Both the position numbers and the translations under genes were made by a program. A DNA stretch of 52,330 bases from an uncultured Alphaproteobacteria bacterium. GTDB lineage: Bacteria > Pseudomonadota > Alphaproteobacteria > Methylaequorales > Methylaequoraceae. Of this stretch, positions 37,782-46,812 are shown one piece after another; positions within the stretch are counted from its first letter, which is position 1; every line of letters begins with the position of its first letter. Under the pieces are notes generated by a model. That model saw only the letters and a program-made list of their open reading frames with translations, did no database searches and was not told the DNA's origin. The stretch covers positions 1-52,330 of the forward strand of contig CACEXK010000008.1 in the NCBI GenBank assembly GCA_902563505.1. Direction: 5' to 3'.

Positions 37782-37860
37782 TGGTCGGGGCGACTGGATT
37801 TGAACCAGCGACCTCCCGTCCCCCAGACGGACACGCTAAACCAGGCTGCGCCACGCCCCG
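37782..37860 (-). tRNA. tRNA-Pro (anticodon GGG)
   Basis: The cloverleaf on the minus strand has acceptor stem CGGGGCG/CGCCCCG, D arm GCGCAGCCTGGTTTAGCGT, anticodon arm TCCGT-CTGGGGG-ACGGG (anticodon GGG, one T-G pair), T loop GTTCAAATC and an encoded CCA. It lies between merR and cutA, a common place for tRNA-Pro in alphaproteobacteria. Confidence 0.96.
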
Positions 37861-37867
37861 ATATGGT

Positions 37868-38182
37868 TTATATATTTTTTTCTATTTCATCAATTAAATG
37901 CTTTAATTCTTGAATCATATTTTTCTTTTCAATTTCATAATTATTCTTTTTTTTTAGAACGCCTATGGCACCATTAATAGAATATTTTTTCTCGTATAAC
38001 AAATTTTTAATCCTCTCAATGATTGATACTTGTTCAGGACTGTAATATCTTACTCCTCCGTTCTTTTTTATAGGTGAGATTTGCTTGAATTTTTTTTCCC
38101 AAAATCTAAGAACATAAGCTGGAACTTGAATTAATTTTGATACCTCACCAATGGTTTTTAATGCATCATGATTTTTCATCAT
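37868..38182 (-). CDS. MerR-family transcriptional regulator
   Basis: The 104-residue protein has the MerR winged-helix domain at residues ~10-75 (IGEVSKLIQVPAYVLRFWEKKF, GGVRYYSPEQVSIIERIKNLLYE) and a short coiled tail (KKNMIQELKHLIDEIEKN) for dimerisation. There is no cysteine sensor. It follows ihfA with a 17-nt overlap, the ihfA-merR pairing widely conserved in alphaproteobacteria. Its ligand is unknown. Confidence 0.9.
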   Translation of the reverse strand: MMKNHDALKTIGEVSKLIQVPAYVLRFWEKKFKQISPIKKNGGVRYYSPEQVSIIERIKNLLYEKKYSINGAIGVLKKKNNYEIEKKNMIQELKHLIDEIEKNI

Positions 38183-38483
38183 TACTTGTTGAACTAGAAT
38201 TTATAGTATTCAAAAGAAATTCAGAAGCCTTAAAGCGAATGACATGTCTGCTAGAAATCATAACCTCTTCTTTGGTCCTTGGGTTCCTTCCAATTCTTGA
38301 TTTTTTTTTTCTTATTTTGAAAATCCCAAAGTTTACAATCTTTACATCTTCTTTTTTTAATATTCTTTCCACTATTATTTCTACAAAAGTTTCAAAAAAA
38401 ATTTGACATTCTCTTTTTGATAAACCTATCGTTTCATTGAGATAGTTAATCATTAAAGATTTAGTTAGAACTGATTTTTTCAT
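38166..38483 (-). CDS. ihfA: Integration host factor subunit alpha
   Basis: The 105-residue HU/IHF-family protein has LTKSLMINYLNETIGLSKRE, VKIVNFGIFKIRKKKSRIGRNPRTKEEVMISSRHVIRFKAS, including the DNA-bending beta-arm motif GRNPRT. IHF bends DNA at specific sites and usually pairs with IhfB. The alpha identity rests on its position between fabH and merR. Confidence 0.9.
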   Translation of the reverse strand: MKKSVLTKSLMINYLNETIGLSKRECQIFFETFVEIIVERILKKEDVKIVNFGIFKIRKKKSRIGRNPRTKEEVMISSRHVIRFKASEFLLNTINSSSTSNDEKS

Positions 38484-38499
38484 ATTCTGATTATATTAT

Positions 38500-39456
38500 T
38501 TAGACTTTTAAAATACAACTTCCCCAAGTTAACCCTCCGCCAATTGCACATAAAGCAAGAATATCATTTTTTTTTATTTTACCTGTTTTTAATGAACTAG
38601 ACAGTGCTAATGGAATTGATGCTGCTGAAGTATTAGCATGATTTTCAACAGTACTTATAGTCTTGTCTGATTCTATACCAAGTTTCTTTGCCGTGCTTTT
38701 AATGATTCTTTGGTTAGCTTGGTGTGGAACCAACCAATCAATATCAGAAATATTTAAACCACAATCACTTAAAGCCATTTCTGTTGCTTCACTGAGCTTG
38801 TTTACTGCCTGTTTAAATACATCTTGACCATCCATTCTAATTTTACCAACTTTTTGATTCAAGGATGGTCCTCCATCTGCAAAAAGACTCTTATGCCATG
38901 ATCCATCAGAGTATAATTTTGTGGACATAACACCAGTTTTGATCTTTGTTGATGAAAGAATTACTGAACCAGCTCCATCTCCAAACAATACGCATGTTCT
39001 CCTATCTTTCCAATCGACAATTTTTGATAATGTTTCTGCACCTATTACAATTATTTTTTTTGATTTTTTTGATTTAATAAATGAATCTGCAACTTGAAGG
39101 CTATATATGAAACCTGAACAAACTGCCTGCAAATCAAATGATGGAATATTTTTTATACTAAAATAATTTTGCACTTTAGTTGCTGTAGATGGAAAAGTAT
39201 TGTCAGGAGTTGTTGTAGCAACAATAATACAATCAATTTCTGAGGGATCAGTATTTGATTGGGTAAATGCATCCTCAGCTGCCTTAATTGCTAAATCTGA
39301 TGTTAATTCACTTTTATTGACAATATGTCTTTGTTTTATTCCAGTCCTCGAGTATATCCATTCATCAGATGTATCAACTATTTTTGTTAAATCATTATTT
39401 TTAAGTATTTTTTTTGGAAGGTAGTGACCAAAACCAATTATTTCTGAATAAATCAT
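38500..39456 (-). CDS. fabH: 3-oxoacyl-[ACP] synthase III
   Basis: The 318-residue enzyme starts fatty-acid synthesis by condensing acetyl-CoA with malonyl-ACP. The catalytic triad is visible: Cys113 (QAVCSGF), His245 (VPHQANQ) and Asn275 (NHANTSAAS). Other blocks are DEWIYSRTGIKQRHI and LFGDGAGSVIL. It lies 12 nt after plsX in the rpmF-plsX-fabH order. Confidence 0.97.
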   Translation of the reverse strand: MIYSEIIGFGHYLPKKILKNNDLTKIVDTSDEWIYSRTGIKQRHIVNKSELTSDLAIKAAEDAFTQSNTDPSEIDCIIVATTTPDNTFPSTATKVQNYFSIKNIPSFDLQAVCSGFIYSLQVADSFIKSKKSKKIIVIGAETLSKIVDWKDRRTCVLFGDGAGSVILSSTKIKTGVMSTKLYSDGSWHKSLFADGGPSLNQKVGKIRMDGQDVFKQAVNKLSEATEMALSDCGLNISDIDWLVPHQANQRIIKSTAKKLGIESDKTISTVENHANTSAASIPLALSSSLKTGKIKKNDILALCAIGGGLTWGSCILKV

Positions 39457-39468
39457 AAAATCTAATGT

Positions 39469-40470
39469 TTAAATTTCTATTTTCTTCTCAATTTCATTTA
39501 CATAAGAATTTTCAATTAAAGATATTGCCACACCAATGGCATTGCTAAAACCAAATGCATCTGTAGCACCATGACTTTTAACAACTATACCATTTAGACC
39601 TAAAAGAACAGCACCATTATATTTTCTAGGATCAATTCTAGTTTTAAATCTATTAAGTGCAGGTTTGGATAATAAATAACCAATTTTTGAAATAAGTGAA
39701 CTATTGTAAGCATTCTTTAAAAAAGTAAAGATCAACTCTGCCACACCTTCTGCTGTTTTTAGTGCTATATTTCCAGAAAAACCATCTGTAACAACTACAT
39801 CAACATTTCCCTTATTTATATCATTACCTTCAATAAAGCCTAAGAAATTTATTTTTGATGATATCTTTTTTAAGTCATCAAAAGTTTGTTTTACAATTAG
39901 ATTTCCTTTGATATGTTCTGATCCTACATTTAAAAGTCCAATCTTTGGGTTTTTTATTCCTAATACTAATTTTGAAAAAATATCTCCCATTAGTGCAAAC
40001 TGAACTAAATTATCATTAGAACAATCAACATTAGCTCCCAGATCTAGAACAACAGTTTGACCTTTCATTGTTGGCAAAACTCCAGCTATAGCCGGTCTAT
40101 CTATTCCATTTATAGTCCTCAGAACAAACTTAGAAATTGCCATAAGTGCCCCTGTATTTCCTGCAGAAACAAAACCATGAGATTCAGAGTTTCTAATACT
40201 ATCAATTCCTAATCGCATGCTCGACTTTTTCAATTTTCTCAGCGCATTGACCGGTTCATCATCAGCTTTAATATTTTCAGTGGTATGAATGAATTCAAAA
40301 TTATTAAGTTCAGAATTTTCTTTAAGTTGATCTAGCGACTTGGTTTTATCTCCATAAAGTTTAAATCGAACATTGGGATAAATTTTCGATGCCATGGAAA
40401 TTCCCTCTATTGTTGTTTTAGGACCAAAGTCACCACCCATAACATCGATGGCAAGAACTATATCATTCAA
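39469..40470 (-). CDS. plsX: Phosphate acyltransferase PlsX
   Basis: The 333-residue enzyme makes acyl-phosphate from acyl-ACP for phospholipid synthesis. Family blocks are IDVMGGDFGPKTTIEG, SAGNTGALMAISKF, GVLPTMKGQTVVLDLGANVDC, IGLLNVGSE and VTDGFSGNIALKTAEG. It sits between rpmF and fabH. Confidence 0.97.
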   Translation of the reverse strand: MNDIVLAIDVMGGDFGPKTTIEGISMASKIYPNVRFKLYGDKTKSLDQLKENSELNNFEFIHTTENIKADDEPVNALRKLKKSSMRLGIDSIRNSESHGFVSAGNTGALMAISKFVLRTINGIDRPAIAGVLPTMKGQTVVLDLGANVDCSNDNLVQFALMGDIFSKLVLGIKNPKIGLLNVGSEHIKGNLIVKQTFDDLKKISSKINFLGFIEGNDINKGNVDVVVTDGFSGNIALKTAEGVAELIFTFLKNAYNSSLISKIGYLLSKPALNRFKTRIDPRKYNGAVLLGLNGIVVKSHGATDAFGFSNAIGVAISLIENSYVNEIEKKIEI

Positions 40471-40483
40471 TTATATTCTCCAA

Positions 40484-40696
40484 TTAATCGTCTGAATTTG
40501 ATTCTTCTTCAGATTCCAGATTTGATTTAGTAACAACTTCCTTCTTATTGTAATATCCACAAGCCAAACAAATATGATGAGCCAATTTAAGTTCACCACA
40601 ATTTGGACACTCATGAGAATTAGCACTTAAAAGACCATCATGTGATCTTCTCATATTCCTCTTAGACGGGGTAGTTTTTCTTTTTGGTACAGCCAT
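40484..40696 (-). CDS. rpmF: 50S ribosomal protein L32
   Basis: The ~70-residue protein starts [20 protein letters not shown] and carries the zinc pattern CPNCGELK then CLACGYY. An acidic tail ends [10 protein letters not shown]. The ATG at 40694-40696 is the family start; an upstream in-frame extension into the chaperone gene is rejected. Confidence 0.97.
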   Translation of the reverse strand: MAVPKRKTTPSKRNMRRSHDGLLSANSHECPNCGELKLAHHICLACGYYNKKEVVTKSNLESEEESNSDD

Positions 40697-40766
40697 AAAA
40701 TTATCGTAAATAAGAATGTTTACAAAATTATTTGTAACCTGACAATAGTTTTTTAACAAACAACAA

Positions 40767-41261
40767 TTAATTATCAGCAAAATCAAACTTTAATTTAAAA
40801 AAGAATGAACTGTCTAGCTTTGAAAAATAAATAATATTTAATCTAACATATTCATAAATTTTTGAAATTTTTATAGAAGTTGAATTAAAATTAAATTTCA
40901 ATTTTAATTTTAATTCATTTGATTCATTTTTTTCTATTTTATCAAATTGCTCTGAATATGCGTATAATCTTCCAAAGAAATTTTCGACTAATTTTCTGGT
41001 CTTTCTCCCAATTCTTGACTCAGCCTCACCAGATTCTCTTAATAAGGATTCCAAATCTTTTGTAAAAAAAGAAATTATTGATTCTATATCGTTTTTATTT
41101 ATTTTTGAAAATCTCATATACCAAAGAATTATTATAAGGTTTAACTGAAATAATTCCAATCGTGAATCAACACTATTAGGAAGATTTATATCATTAAAAA
41201 AAAAATTTTTTTTTGATTGTTCTACTATTTTATTGTAAACAAGTCTTAAAGCTTTATCCAT
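40767..41261 (-). CDS. Ubiquinol-cytochrome c chaperone (CBP3-like) family protein
   Basis: The ~164-residue protein resembles the CBP3-type assembly factor of the cytochrome bc1 complex: [20 protein letters not shown] in the first half and [34 protein letters not shown], the best-conserved part. In alphaproteobacteria this gene sits between bamE and the rpmF/plsX group, as here, although the usual DUF177 gene between it and rpmF is missing. The start codon (ATG at 41259-41261) is one base from the divergent bamE ATG. Confidence 0.78.
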   Translation of the reverse strand: MDKALRLVYNKIVEQSKKNFFFNDINLPNSVDSRLELFQLNLIIILWYMRFSKINKNDIESIISFFTKDLESLLRESGEAESRIGRKTRKLVENFFGRLYAYSEQFDKIEKNESNELKLKLKFNFNSTSIKISKIYEYVRLNIIYFSKLDSSFFFKLKFDFADN

Positions 41262-41262
41262 C

Positions 41263-41736
41263 ATGCACAAATTTGTTATTATTAAATTTTTTATATTATT
41301 TTTTTCAATAGTTGCAATATCTTCTTGCAGTAAAAAATCAATTCATGGAAATTTGCCTGATGCAAATATTGTTTCTTTACTAAATATTAAAAAAGATAAT
41401 AAAGAAAATGTAATAAAAATACTTGGTCAACCAACATTCGAAGGTACATTAGGTGATAATTCATTTTATTATGTTGGAACGGTAAATTCCAAAACTGCAT
41501 TTCTTGATGCCAAACTAGAGGAGCAATATATACTAGAACTGAATTTTGATAAATCTAATATATTAAGAAAAATTTATATTTATGACGAACATCAAACAAT
41601 TGATGTTGCAATGTCTTCTCTTGAAACAAAAACTAAAGGCCAGAAAACATCATTTTTCAGACAACTGATTGGAAATTTAGGTGTGCCTATGGGAGGCAAA
41701 GGACCATATATAGGTAGCGGCAAGGCTGACGATTAA
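41263..41736 (+). CDS. bamE: Outer-membrane assembly lipoprotein BamE (SmpA/OmlA family)
   Basis: The 157-residue protein has a lipobox AISSC with Cys22, then the BamE domain (IVSLLNIKKDNKENVIKILGQPTFEGTLGDNSFYYVGT), in which the K-x5-V-x3-LG-x-P segment is typical. BamE stabilises the BamA-BamD complex that inserts beta-barrels such as the receptor at 24.9 kb. The C-terminal Gly-rich tail (GGKGPYIGSG) matches alphaproteobacterial members. Confidence 0.85.
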   Translation: MHKFVIIKFFILFFSIVAISSCSKKSIHGNLPDANIVSLLNIKKDNKENVIKILGQPTFEGTLGDNSFYYVGTVNSKTAFLDAKLEEQYILELNFDKSNILRKIYIYDEHQTIDVAMSSLETKTKGQKTSFFRQLIGNLGVPMGGKGPYIGSGKADD

Positions 41737-41741
41737 AAACT

Positions 41742-43838
41742 TTATGAAAGCATTGATAAAAGAAGTATCGAGACAATATTTACTATTTTTATCATTGGGT
41801 TAATAGCTGGACCAGCTGTATCTTTGTATGGATCACCCACAGTATCACCAGTTACAGCAGCTTTATGAGCCTCAGAATTTTTTCCACCATAGTTACCGTC
41901 CTCAATGAACTTCTTTGCATTATCCCAAGCACCTCCACCCGAAGTCATGGAAATCGCAACAAAAAGACCAGTCACTATAGTACCCAATAGCATTGCTCCA
42001 ACTGTAGTAAAAGCAGAGGAAGAATCACCAGATATTAATAAAATAAGATAGTAAGTTGCAAAAGGTGCTAAAACAGGCAGTAAAGATGGAACAATCATTT
42101 CTATAATTGCTTCTTTAGTCAAAATATCAACAGCCTTTCCATATTCAGGCTTAGACCTTCCAGTCATAATTCCCTTATTTTCTCTAAATTGTCTTCTTAC
42201 CTCATTAACAATCTTGGTTGCAGTTTTTCCAACTGCTGTCATCCCCATTGATGCAAAAAGATAAGGAAGTAGCCCACCTATAAGCAAACCCACTACGACA
42301 TAGGGGTCATCGAGCGAGAATTTTACATCTAAATCTGGAAAATAATATTTTAGGTCCTGGGTATAGGCACCAAATAATACAAGAGATGCTAAACCCGCAG
42401 AGCCAATTGCATAACCTTTAGTCACAGCTTTTGTTGTATTGCCGACAGCATCTAGTGCATCTGTTGTTTTTCTTACTGATTCAGGTAAGTTTGACATTTC
42501 TGCAATGCCCCCGGCATTATCCGTAACAGGACCATATGCGTCTAAAGCTACAATCATTCCAGCAAGTGCCAACATTGTAGTTGCTGCAATTGAAATACCA
42601 TATAATCCAGCAAACTTGTATGAGAAGACAATCCCGAGAATTATAACAAATGTCGGGAGCGCTGTTGATTGCATTGATACTGCAAGTCCTTGAATAATAT
42701 TCGTTGCATGACCTGATTGAGATGAATTAGCGACTGATCTAACTGGAGAATATTCCGTGCTCGTATAAAATTCAGTTATCCATACTATCAAACCAGTTAC
42801 TATCAAACCTATAAGTGAACAAGAAAAAAGATCAATACCAGAGAATGATTCAATAAACAAATCATTATTTATGATTACTTTATCCATGCCTATAAAAAAT
42901 TCTGTTGCAAAGTAAATTAAAATTATGGATGCAAAAGCGGTTATAATTAAACCTTTATATAATGCCGCCATAATATTGTTGGAATCCCCAAGTTTCACAT
43001 AGTAAGCACCTATCAATGATGAGATAATACAAACACCTGCAATTAATAGAGGAAACATCATGAATACTTGTTGGTCACTCCCTTGAAAAAGTATAAGTCC
43101 AAGAACCATTGTTCCAACTATAGTTACAGCATAAGTCTCAAATAAATCAGCAGCCATCCCTGCACAGTCTCCCACATTATCCCCAACATTATCTGCAATA
43201 ACGGCCGGATTTCTTGGATCATCTTCTGGTATCCCCGCTTCAATCTTCCCAACTAAATCAGCGCCAACATCTGCTCCTTTAGTAAATATACCACCACCTA
43301 ATCTTGCAAAAATAGAAATCAATGAAGCCCCAAAACTTAATGCAACCATAGCCTCAACAGTTTCTCTACCTTGACTGATACCAAAATGAGAGTTAAGAAA
43401 ACAGTAGTAACTGATTAAACCAAACAAACCCAAACCCACTACTAAAAAACCAGTAATTGCTCCTGATTTAAATGAAATATCAAGAGCCTTAGATAAACTT
43501 TCAGTTGCAGCCTCAGTTGTTCTTACATTAGCTCTAACAGATACAAACATACCAATAAAACCAGCTAACCCAGATAAAAAAGCTCCAATGACAAAACCGA
43601 CTGCAACAAATGGATTATGGATTAAATAAAAGAGTAAAACTGTTATAATAATTCCTACTATTGAAATTGTAAGATATTGTCTAGTCAAGTAAGCTTGGGC
43701 TCCTTCTTGAATAGCACCGGCAATTTCTTTCATTCTGTCAGAACCTTCTGGAGCTTCGAGAATATTTTTTATAGTAAATGCCCCGTAAACTAATGACAGA
43801 ATCGAGCAAAGAAATACAATTGAAAATTCTAAATACAT
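41742..43838 (-). CDS. hppA: Membrane-bound proton-pumping pyrophosphatase, K+-independent type
   Basis: The 698-residue, about 16-helix membrane protein couples PPi hydrolysis to ion pumping. The catalytic signatures are [41 protein letters not shown] and the late [14 protein letters not shown] and [18 protein letters not shown]. The subtype site reads [10 protein letters not shown]: Lys replaces the Ala of K+-dependent enzymes and Thr follows three residues later, so this should be a K+-independent H+ pump. It converges on bamE with a 5-nt gap. Confidence 0.96.
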   Translation of the reverse strand: MYLEFSIVFLCSILSLVYGAFTIKNILEAPEGSDRMKEIAGAIQEGAQAYLTRQYLTISIVGIIITVLLFYLIHNPFVAVGFVIGAFLSGLAGFIGMFVSVRANVRTTEAATESLSKALDISFKSGAITGFLVVGLGLFGLISYYCFLNSHFGISQGRETVEAMVALSFGASLISIFARLGGGIFTKGADVGADLVGKIEAGIPEDDPRNPAVIADNVGDNVGDCAGMAADLFETYAVTIVGTMVLGLILFQGSDQQVFMMFPLLIAGVCIISSLIGAYYVKLGDSNNIMAALYKGLIITAFASIILIYFATEFFIGMDKVIINNDLFIESFSGIDLFSCSLIGLIVTGLIVWITEFYTSTEYSPVRSVANSSQSGHATNIIQGLAVSMQSTALPTFVIILGIVFSYKFAGLYGISIAATTMLALAGMIVALDAYGPVTDNAGGIAEMSNLPESVRKTTDALDAVGNTTKAVTKGYAIGSAGLASLVLFGAYTQDLKYYFPDLDVKFSLDDPYVVVGLLIGGLLPYLFASMGMTAVGKTATKIVNEVRRQFRENKGIMTGRSKPEYGKAVDILTKEAIIEMIVPSLLPVLAPFATYYLILLISGDSSSAFTTVGAMLLGTIVTGLFVAISMTSGGGAWDNAKKFIEDGNYGGKNSEAHKAAVTGDTVGDPYKDTAGPAINPMIKIVNIVSILLLSMLS

Positions 43839-43858
43839 AACGCTGTGAATATTTTATG

Positions 43859-43886
43859 TTTATATCATAATAAAAGACTTCATCAA
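43859..43886 (-). promoter_or_regulatory. Predicted promoter of the pyrophosphatase gene
   Basis: On the minus strand TTGATG (43881-43886) and TATAAA (43859-43864) are 16 nt apart, about 20 nt before the hppA ATG and just after the thiL stop. This suggests hppA is transcribed separately from the riboflavin-thiL group. Confidence 0.5.
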
Positions 43887-43895
43887 CACCAAAAA

Positions 43896-44861
43896 TTAAA
43901 AATGACTAAAACCTTTGTTTTTTAAATTTACTATTTTGTTTTTATCATCAAAGAAAGAAACACCACTACCTTTAGTAAAAAAACCAATTTTGGAAATACC
44001 TTTTATTTTTTTTTTTGTAAGTAATTTTTCTTTATCTTTACTCACTGAAAAAAGCAATTTGTAATCCTCTCCTCCGCAAAGAAGCTTATTCCATATATCT
44101 TTTTTTCGGGTATTCAAAGTTTTAAAAAAAACTTTTGCTTTATTTGAAACTGGAATTTTTGATAAAAATATATTTGCTTGTAAGTTTGAATTTTCACAAA
44201 CCTTTGACAATTCAACCTCAAGTCCATCAGAAATATCAGTGCAAAAGTCAGCTAAACCCAAAAGGGATATTCCTAACTTAATTTGCGGTTCTGGGTAATA
44301 AAGTTTTTTTAAAAAATATTCGTTGATTGAAGTGTTAAATAAATTATAAATTTTTTTATTTTTTTTTATTTCAAGGCCTAATGAAGCATCGCCTAAATAT
44401 CCAGCAACATAAATACCTGAATCTTTTTTCGCAAAGGAACTCTTATGTACCTCTTTACTTGTAATTCCAAAAATAGTTGCAGATAAAAATATTTTTGATG
44501 AGCAACTAATATCACCTCCAAATAATTTAATTTTAAATTTTTTATTATCTTCTCTCAATCCGCTTACAAACCTTTTAATCCAAATAATACTATTCTTTTT
44601 AGGAAGTGAAATATTTAGAGTATAACCATAAGGTTCAGCTCCCATCGCAGCAATATCAGATAAATTTACTCTTAAGAGCTTTTTAGCTAAACATTTTGGA
44701 TCATAGGACTTATCAAAATGTTGGTTTTCAACCATCATATCAGTTGAAACTACTAATTTTTTTCTGTAGATGATGGCTGCATCATTCATTAATCCGAGTG
44801 ATTCTTCATTTTTTGCAACTGGGGAAAAATATTTCAAAATTATTTTTTGTTCTTCATTCAT
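43896..44861 (-). CDS. thiL: Thiamine-monophosphate kinase
   Basis: The 321-residue enzyme of the AIR-synthase fold phosphorylates thiamine phosphate to the diphosphate. Blocks include GLMNDAAIIY, VVSTDMMVENQHF, NLSDIAAMGAEPYGYTL, FGGDISCS, GYLGDASLGLEI and DFCTDISDGLEVELSK, with the Asp residues that bind Mg-ATP. It overlaps the nusB stop by one base, extending the riboflavin-nusB transcript. Confidence 0.94.
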   Translation of the reverse strand: MNEEQKIILKYFSPVAKNEESLGLMNDAAIIYRKKLVVSTDMMVENQHFDKSYDPKCLAKKLLRVNLSDIAAMGAEPYGYTLNISLPKKNSIIWIKRFVSGLREDNKKFKIKLFGGDISCSSKIFLSATIFGITSKEVHKSSFAKKDSGIYVAGYLGDASLGLEIKKNKKIYNLFNTSINEYFLKKLYYPEPQIKLGISLLGLADFCTDISDGLEVELSKVCENSNLQANIFLSKIPVSNKAKVFFKTLNTRKKDIWNKLLCGGEDYKLLFSVSKDKEKLLTKKKIKGISKIGFFTKGSGVSFFDDKNKIVNLKNKGFSHF

Positions 44862-45331
44862 TATTTTTTATTTTTGCTTAATTTTTCTGAAACATATATT
44901 TTTTCCAAAATAGCATTTGTAAAAGAACATTCATTTTTTGAACAAAATGATTCCGTCAATTTTAAATATTCACTAATTAATATTGCAATAGAGATTTTAG
45001 GTGAGTGAATCATTTCTGAAATTGCCACCCTCAAAATTGCTAGCAAGACCTTTGGCAATCTATCTATGTGCCAATTTTCATCTAAGTGTAATTTAATTAA
45101 ATCATCAATAAAAAATTTTTTTTTTGTAAACAATTCAAAAATTTCTACAAAAAAAATTTTATTAAATTTTTTTCCATTAAAATTGTTCTCAAAATCAAGA
45201 TTTAAAGTAAATTCATCTTTATTGAGAAAATTTTTTTTAATATCAACTACATTATTAGAAAAATTCAAATTATAAATTGCTTGAACGGCGACATATCTCG
45301 ATAGTGTTTTAGGAGTTAGATTTTTTTTCAT
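44861..45331 (-). CDS. nusB: Transcription antitermination factor NusB
   Basis: The ~156-residue all-helical protein has SRYVAVQAIYNLNFS at the N-terminus and DRLPKVLLAILRVAISEMIHSPKISIAILISEYLKLTESF at the C-terminus. NusB pairs with S10 in rRNA antitermination complexes. The middle is unusually Asn/Lys/Phe-rich. I chose the ATG at 45329-45331 over an upstream TTG. The start overlaps ribH by 23 nt. Confidence 0.92.
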   Translation of the reverse strand: MKKNLTPKTLSRYVAVQAIYNLNFSNNVVDIKKNFLNKDEFTLNLDFENNFNGKKFNKIFFVEIFELFTKKKFFIDDLIKLHLDENWHIDRLPKVLLAILRVAISEMIHSPKISIAILISEYLKLTESFCSKNECSFTNAILEKIYVSEKLSKNKK

Positions 45332-45752
45332 TGAGCAAACCAATTAAATTTAAACAAACTTTTGCAGATTTTTCACCAAGGTTATTTTTAGGGTTTTTTG
45401 ACCTTTCTATTGCTTGTGAAAAACTTTCAACAGTTAAAATTGCACAGGACATTGGTAGTAATTCTTTATAAGACAACTCATAAATATAATTTAATGTAAT
45501 ATTTTTTACGATTTCGTAATGATCAGTTTCTCCTTTAATTACACAACCTAAAATTATAAATCCTGAATATTTATTTTTATTTTTCTGGAAAATAAAGGGT
45601 ATTTCAAGAGTTCCATCTACTCTTATTACTTCATAATTTACATTATCTTTTTCTAGGACTTTTTTTGCGCCTTTTAGCAAATTCTTTGAAATCTCAGGAT
45701 AAAAGTCAGAAAAAATGATTAAGATTTTTTTAGGATAATTTTTTTGTACCAT
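45309..45752 (-). CDS. ribH: 6,7-dimethyl-8-ribityllumazine synthase
   Basis: The 147-residue enzyme condenses the RibB product with the RibD product, the next-to-last step to riboflavin. Family blocks are IIFSDFYPEISKNLL, VDGTLEIPFIFQ, GFIILGCVIKGETDHYEIV and MSCAILTVESFSQAIERS. It overlaps ribBA and nusB on either side, so expression is coupled. Confidence 0.95.
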   Translation of the reverse strand: MVQKNYPKKILIIFSDFYPEISKNLLKGAKKVLEKDNVNYEVIRVDGTLEIPFIFQKNKNKYSGFIILGCVIKGETDHYEIVKNITLNYIYELSYKELLPMSCAILTVESFSQAIERSKNPKNNLGEKSAKVCLNLIGLLNEKKSNS

Positions 45753-46812
45753 TTATCTCTATACCAAAACCATCAATACCAACAATATTTTTTGATGAAC
45801 TTGTCAGCAAGGTTATTTTTTTTACACCTAAATCAATTAGTATTTGAGCACCAATTCCATATTCCTTCAAAATACTTTTTTTTGAATTAGAGGTTTTTTT
45901 TTCTTTTTTTAATAATTCTTTCCTTGGGTTTCTGATCAAAACAATTACACCATGGTTTAATTTAGATATTATATCAATTGCTTTTTCTAAATCTTTATTA
46001 TTACGATCCAAAAGATCAGAAAAAATATTTAAGCTGTGCATCCTAACTAAAGTATTCCTCTGTTCGGATATATCTCCTCTAACTAGTGCCAAGTGTTCCG
46101 TCCCATCAATAATATTTTGGTATACATACATTTTAAATTTTTTAGATTTATCAATTGTCAATTCATCGGATCTTAAACATTTTACTAATTTTTCTTTTTG
46201 AATTTTATATTCTATCAAATCTTTTATAGAACACATCTTCAATTTATGTTTTTTGGAGAACTTTACTAAATCTTTAAACCTAGCCATCGTCCCATCGTCA
46301 TTCATAATCTCACAAATGACACCGTACCTGTGGAGATCAGAACTTGATAGTCTTGATAAATCAACTGCAGCTTCTGTATGACCAGCCCTAAAAAGAACAC
46401 CTCCATCGCTTGACAAAAGAGGAAATATATGACCAGGACTTATGAGATCAGTAGATTTAGAATTAGCTGAAACAGCAACCTTAATTGTTTGGGCTCTATC
46501 TTTAGCACTTATTCCTGTTGTAACACCTTTTTTTGCTTCAATTGAAACAGTAAAAGCTGTTCTATGTCTACTTTGATTTGTTTCTGTCATCAATTTAAGT
46601 TTAAGCTTCTTAAACCTTTTTTTATCTAAAGCTAAACAAATTAGTCCTCTGGCATATTTTGCCATAAAATTAATTTTTTCTGGAGAAACAAAAGATGCGC
46701 AAAACATCAAATCACCCTCATTTTCTCTATTTTCGTCATCTACAATTACAACCATTTTTCCTAATGAAAGATCCTTGATTATTTCTTGAATTGGGGATAA
46801 AAATGATTTCAT
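45730..46812 (-). CDS. ribB: 3,4-dihydroxy-2-butanone 4-phosphate synthase with a degenerate GTP cyclohydrolase II-like domain
   Basis: The 360-residue protein has an intact RibB domain (VVIVDDENRENEGDLMFCA, TNQSRHRTAFTVSIEA, GVTTGISAKDRAQTI, SPGHIFPLLSSDGGVL, RAGHTEAAVDLSRL). The C-terminal half aligns with RibA (SLNIFSDLLD; YGIGAQILIDLGVKKITLLTSS) but lacks all three zinc-binding cysteines that active GTP cyclohydrolase II has in its S-x-C-x9-12-C-x-C region. It probably makes only the butanone phosphate. This fused-but-inactive form is known in other alphaproteobacteria. Confidence 0.9.
   Translation of the reverse strand: MKSFLSPIQEIIKDLSLGKMVVIVDDENRENEGDLMFCASFVSPEKINFMAKYARGLICLALDKKRFKKLKLKLMTETNQSRHRTAFTVSIEAKKGVTTGISAKDRAQTIKVAVSANSKSTDLISPGHIFPLLSSDGGVLFRAGHTEAAVDLSRLSSSDLHRYGVICEIMNDDGTMARFKDLVKFSKKHKLKMCSIKDLIEYKIQKEKLVKCLRSDELTIDKSKKFKMYVYQNIIDGTEHLALVRGDISEQRNTLVRMHSLNIFSDLLDRNNKDLEKAIDIISKLNHGVIVLIRNPRKELLKKEKKTSNSKKSILKEYGIGAQILIDLGVKKITLLTSSSKNIVGIDGFGIEINGTKKLS

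Noticed and set aside
37769-37834. N-terminal extension of CutA through tRNA-Pro
   Set aside because: The added residues are translated tRNA sequence. The ATG at 37766-37768 gives the family length.
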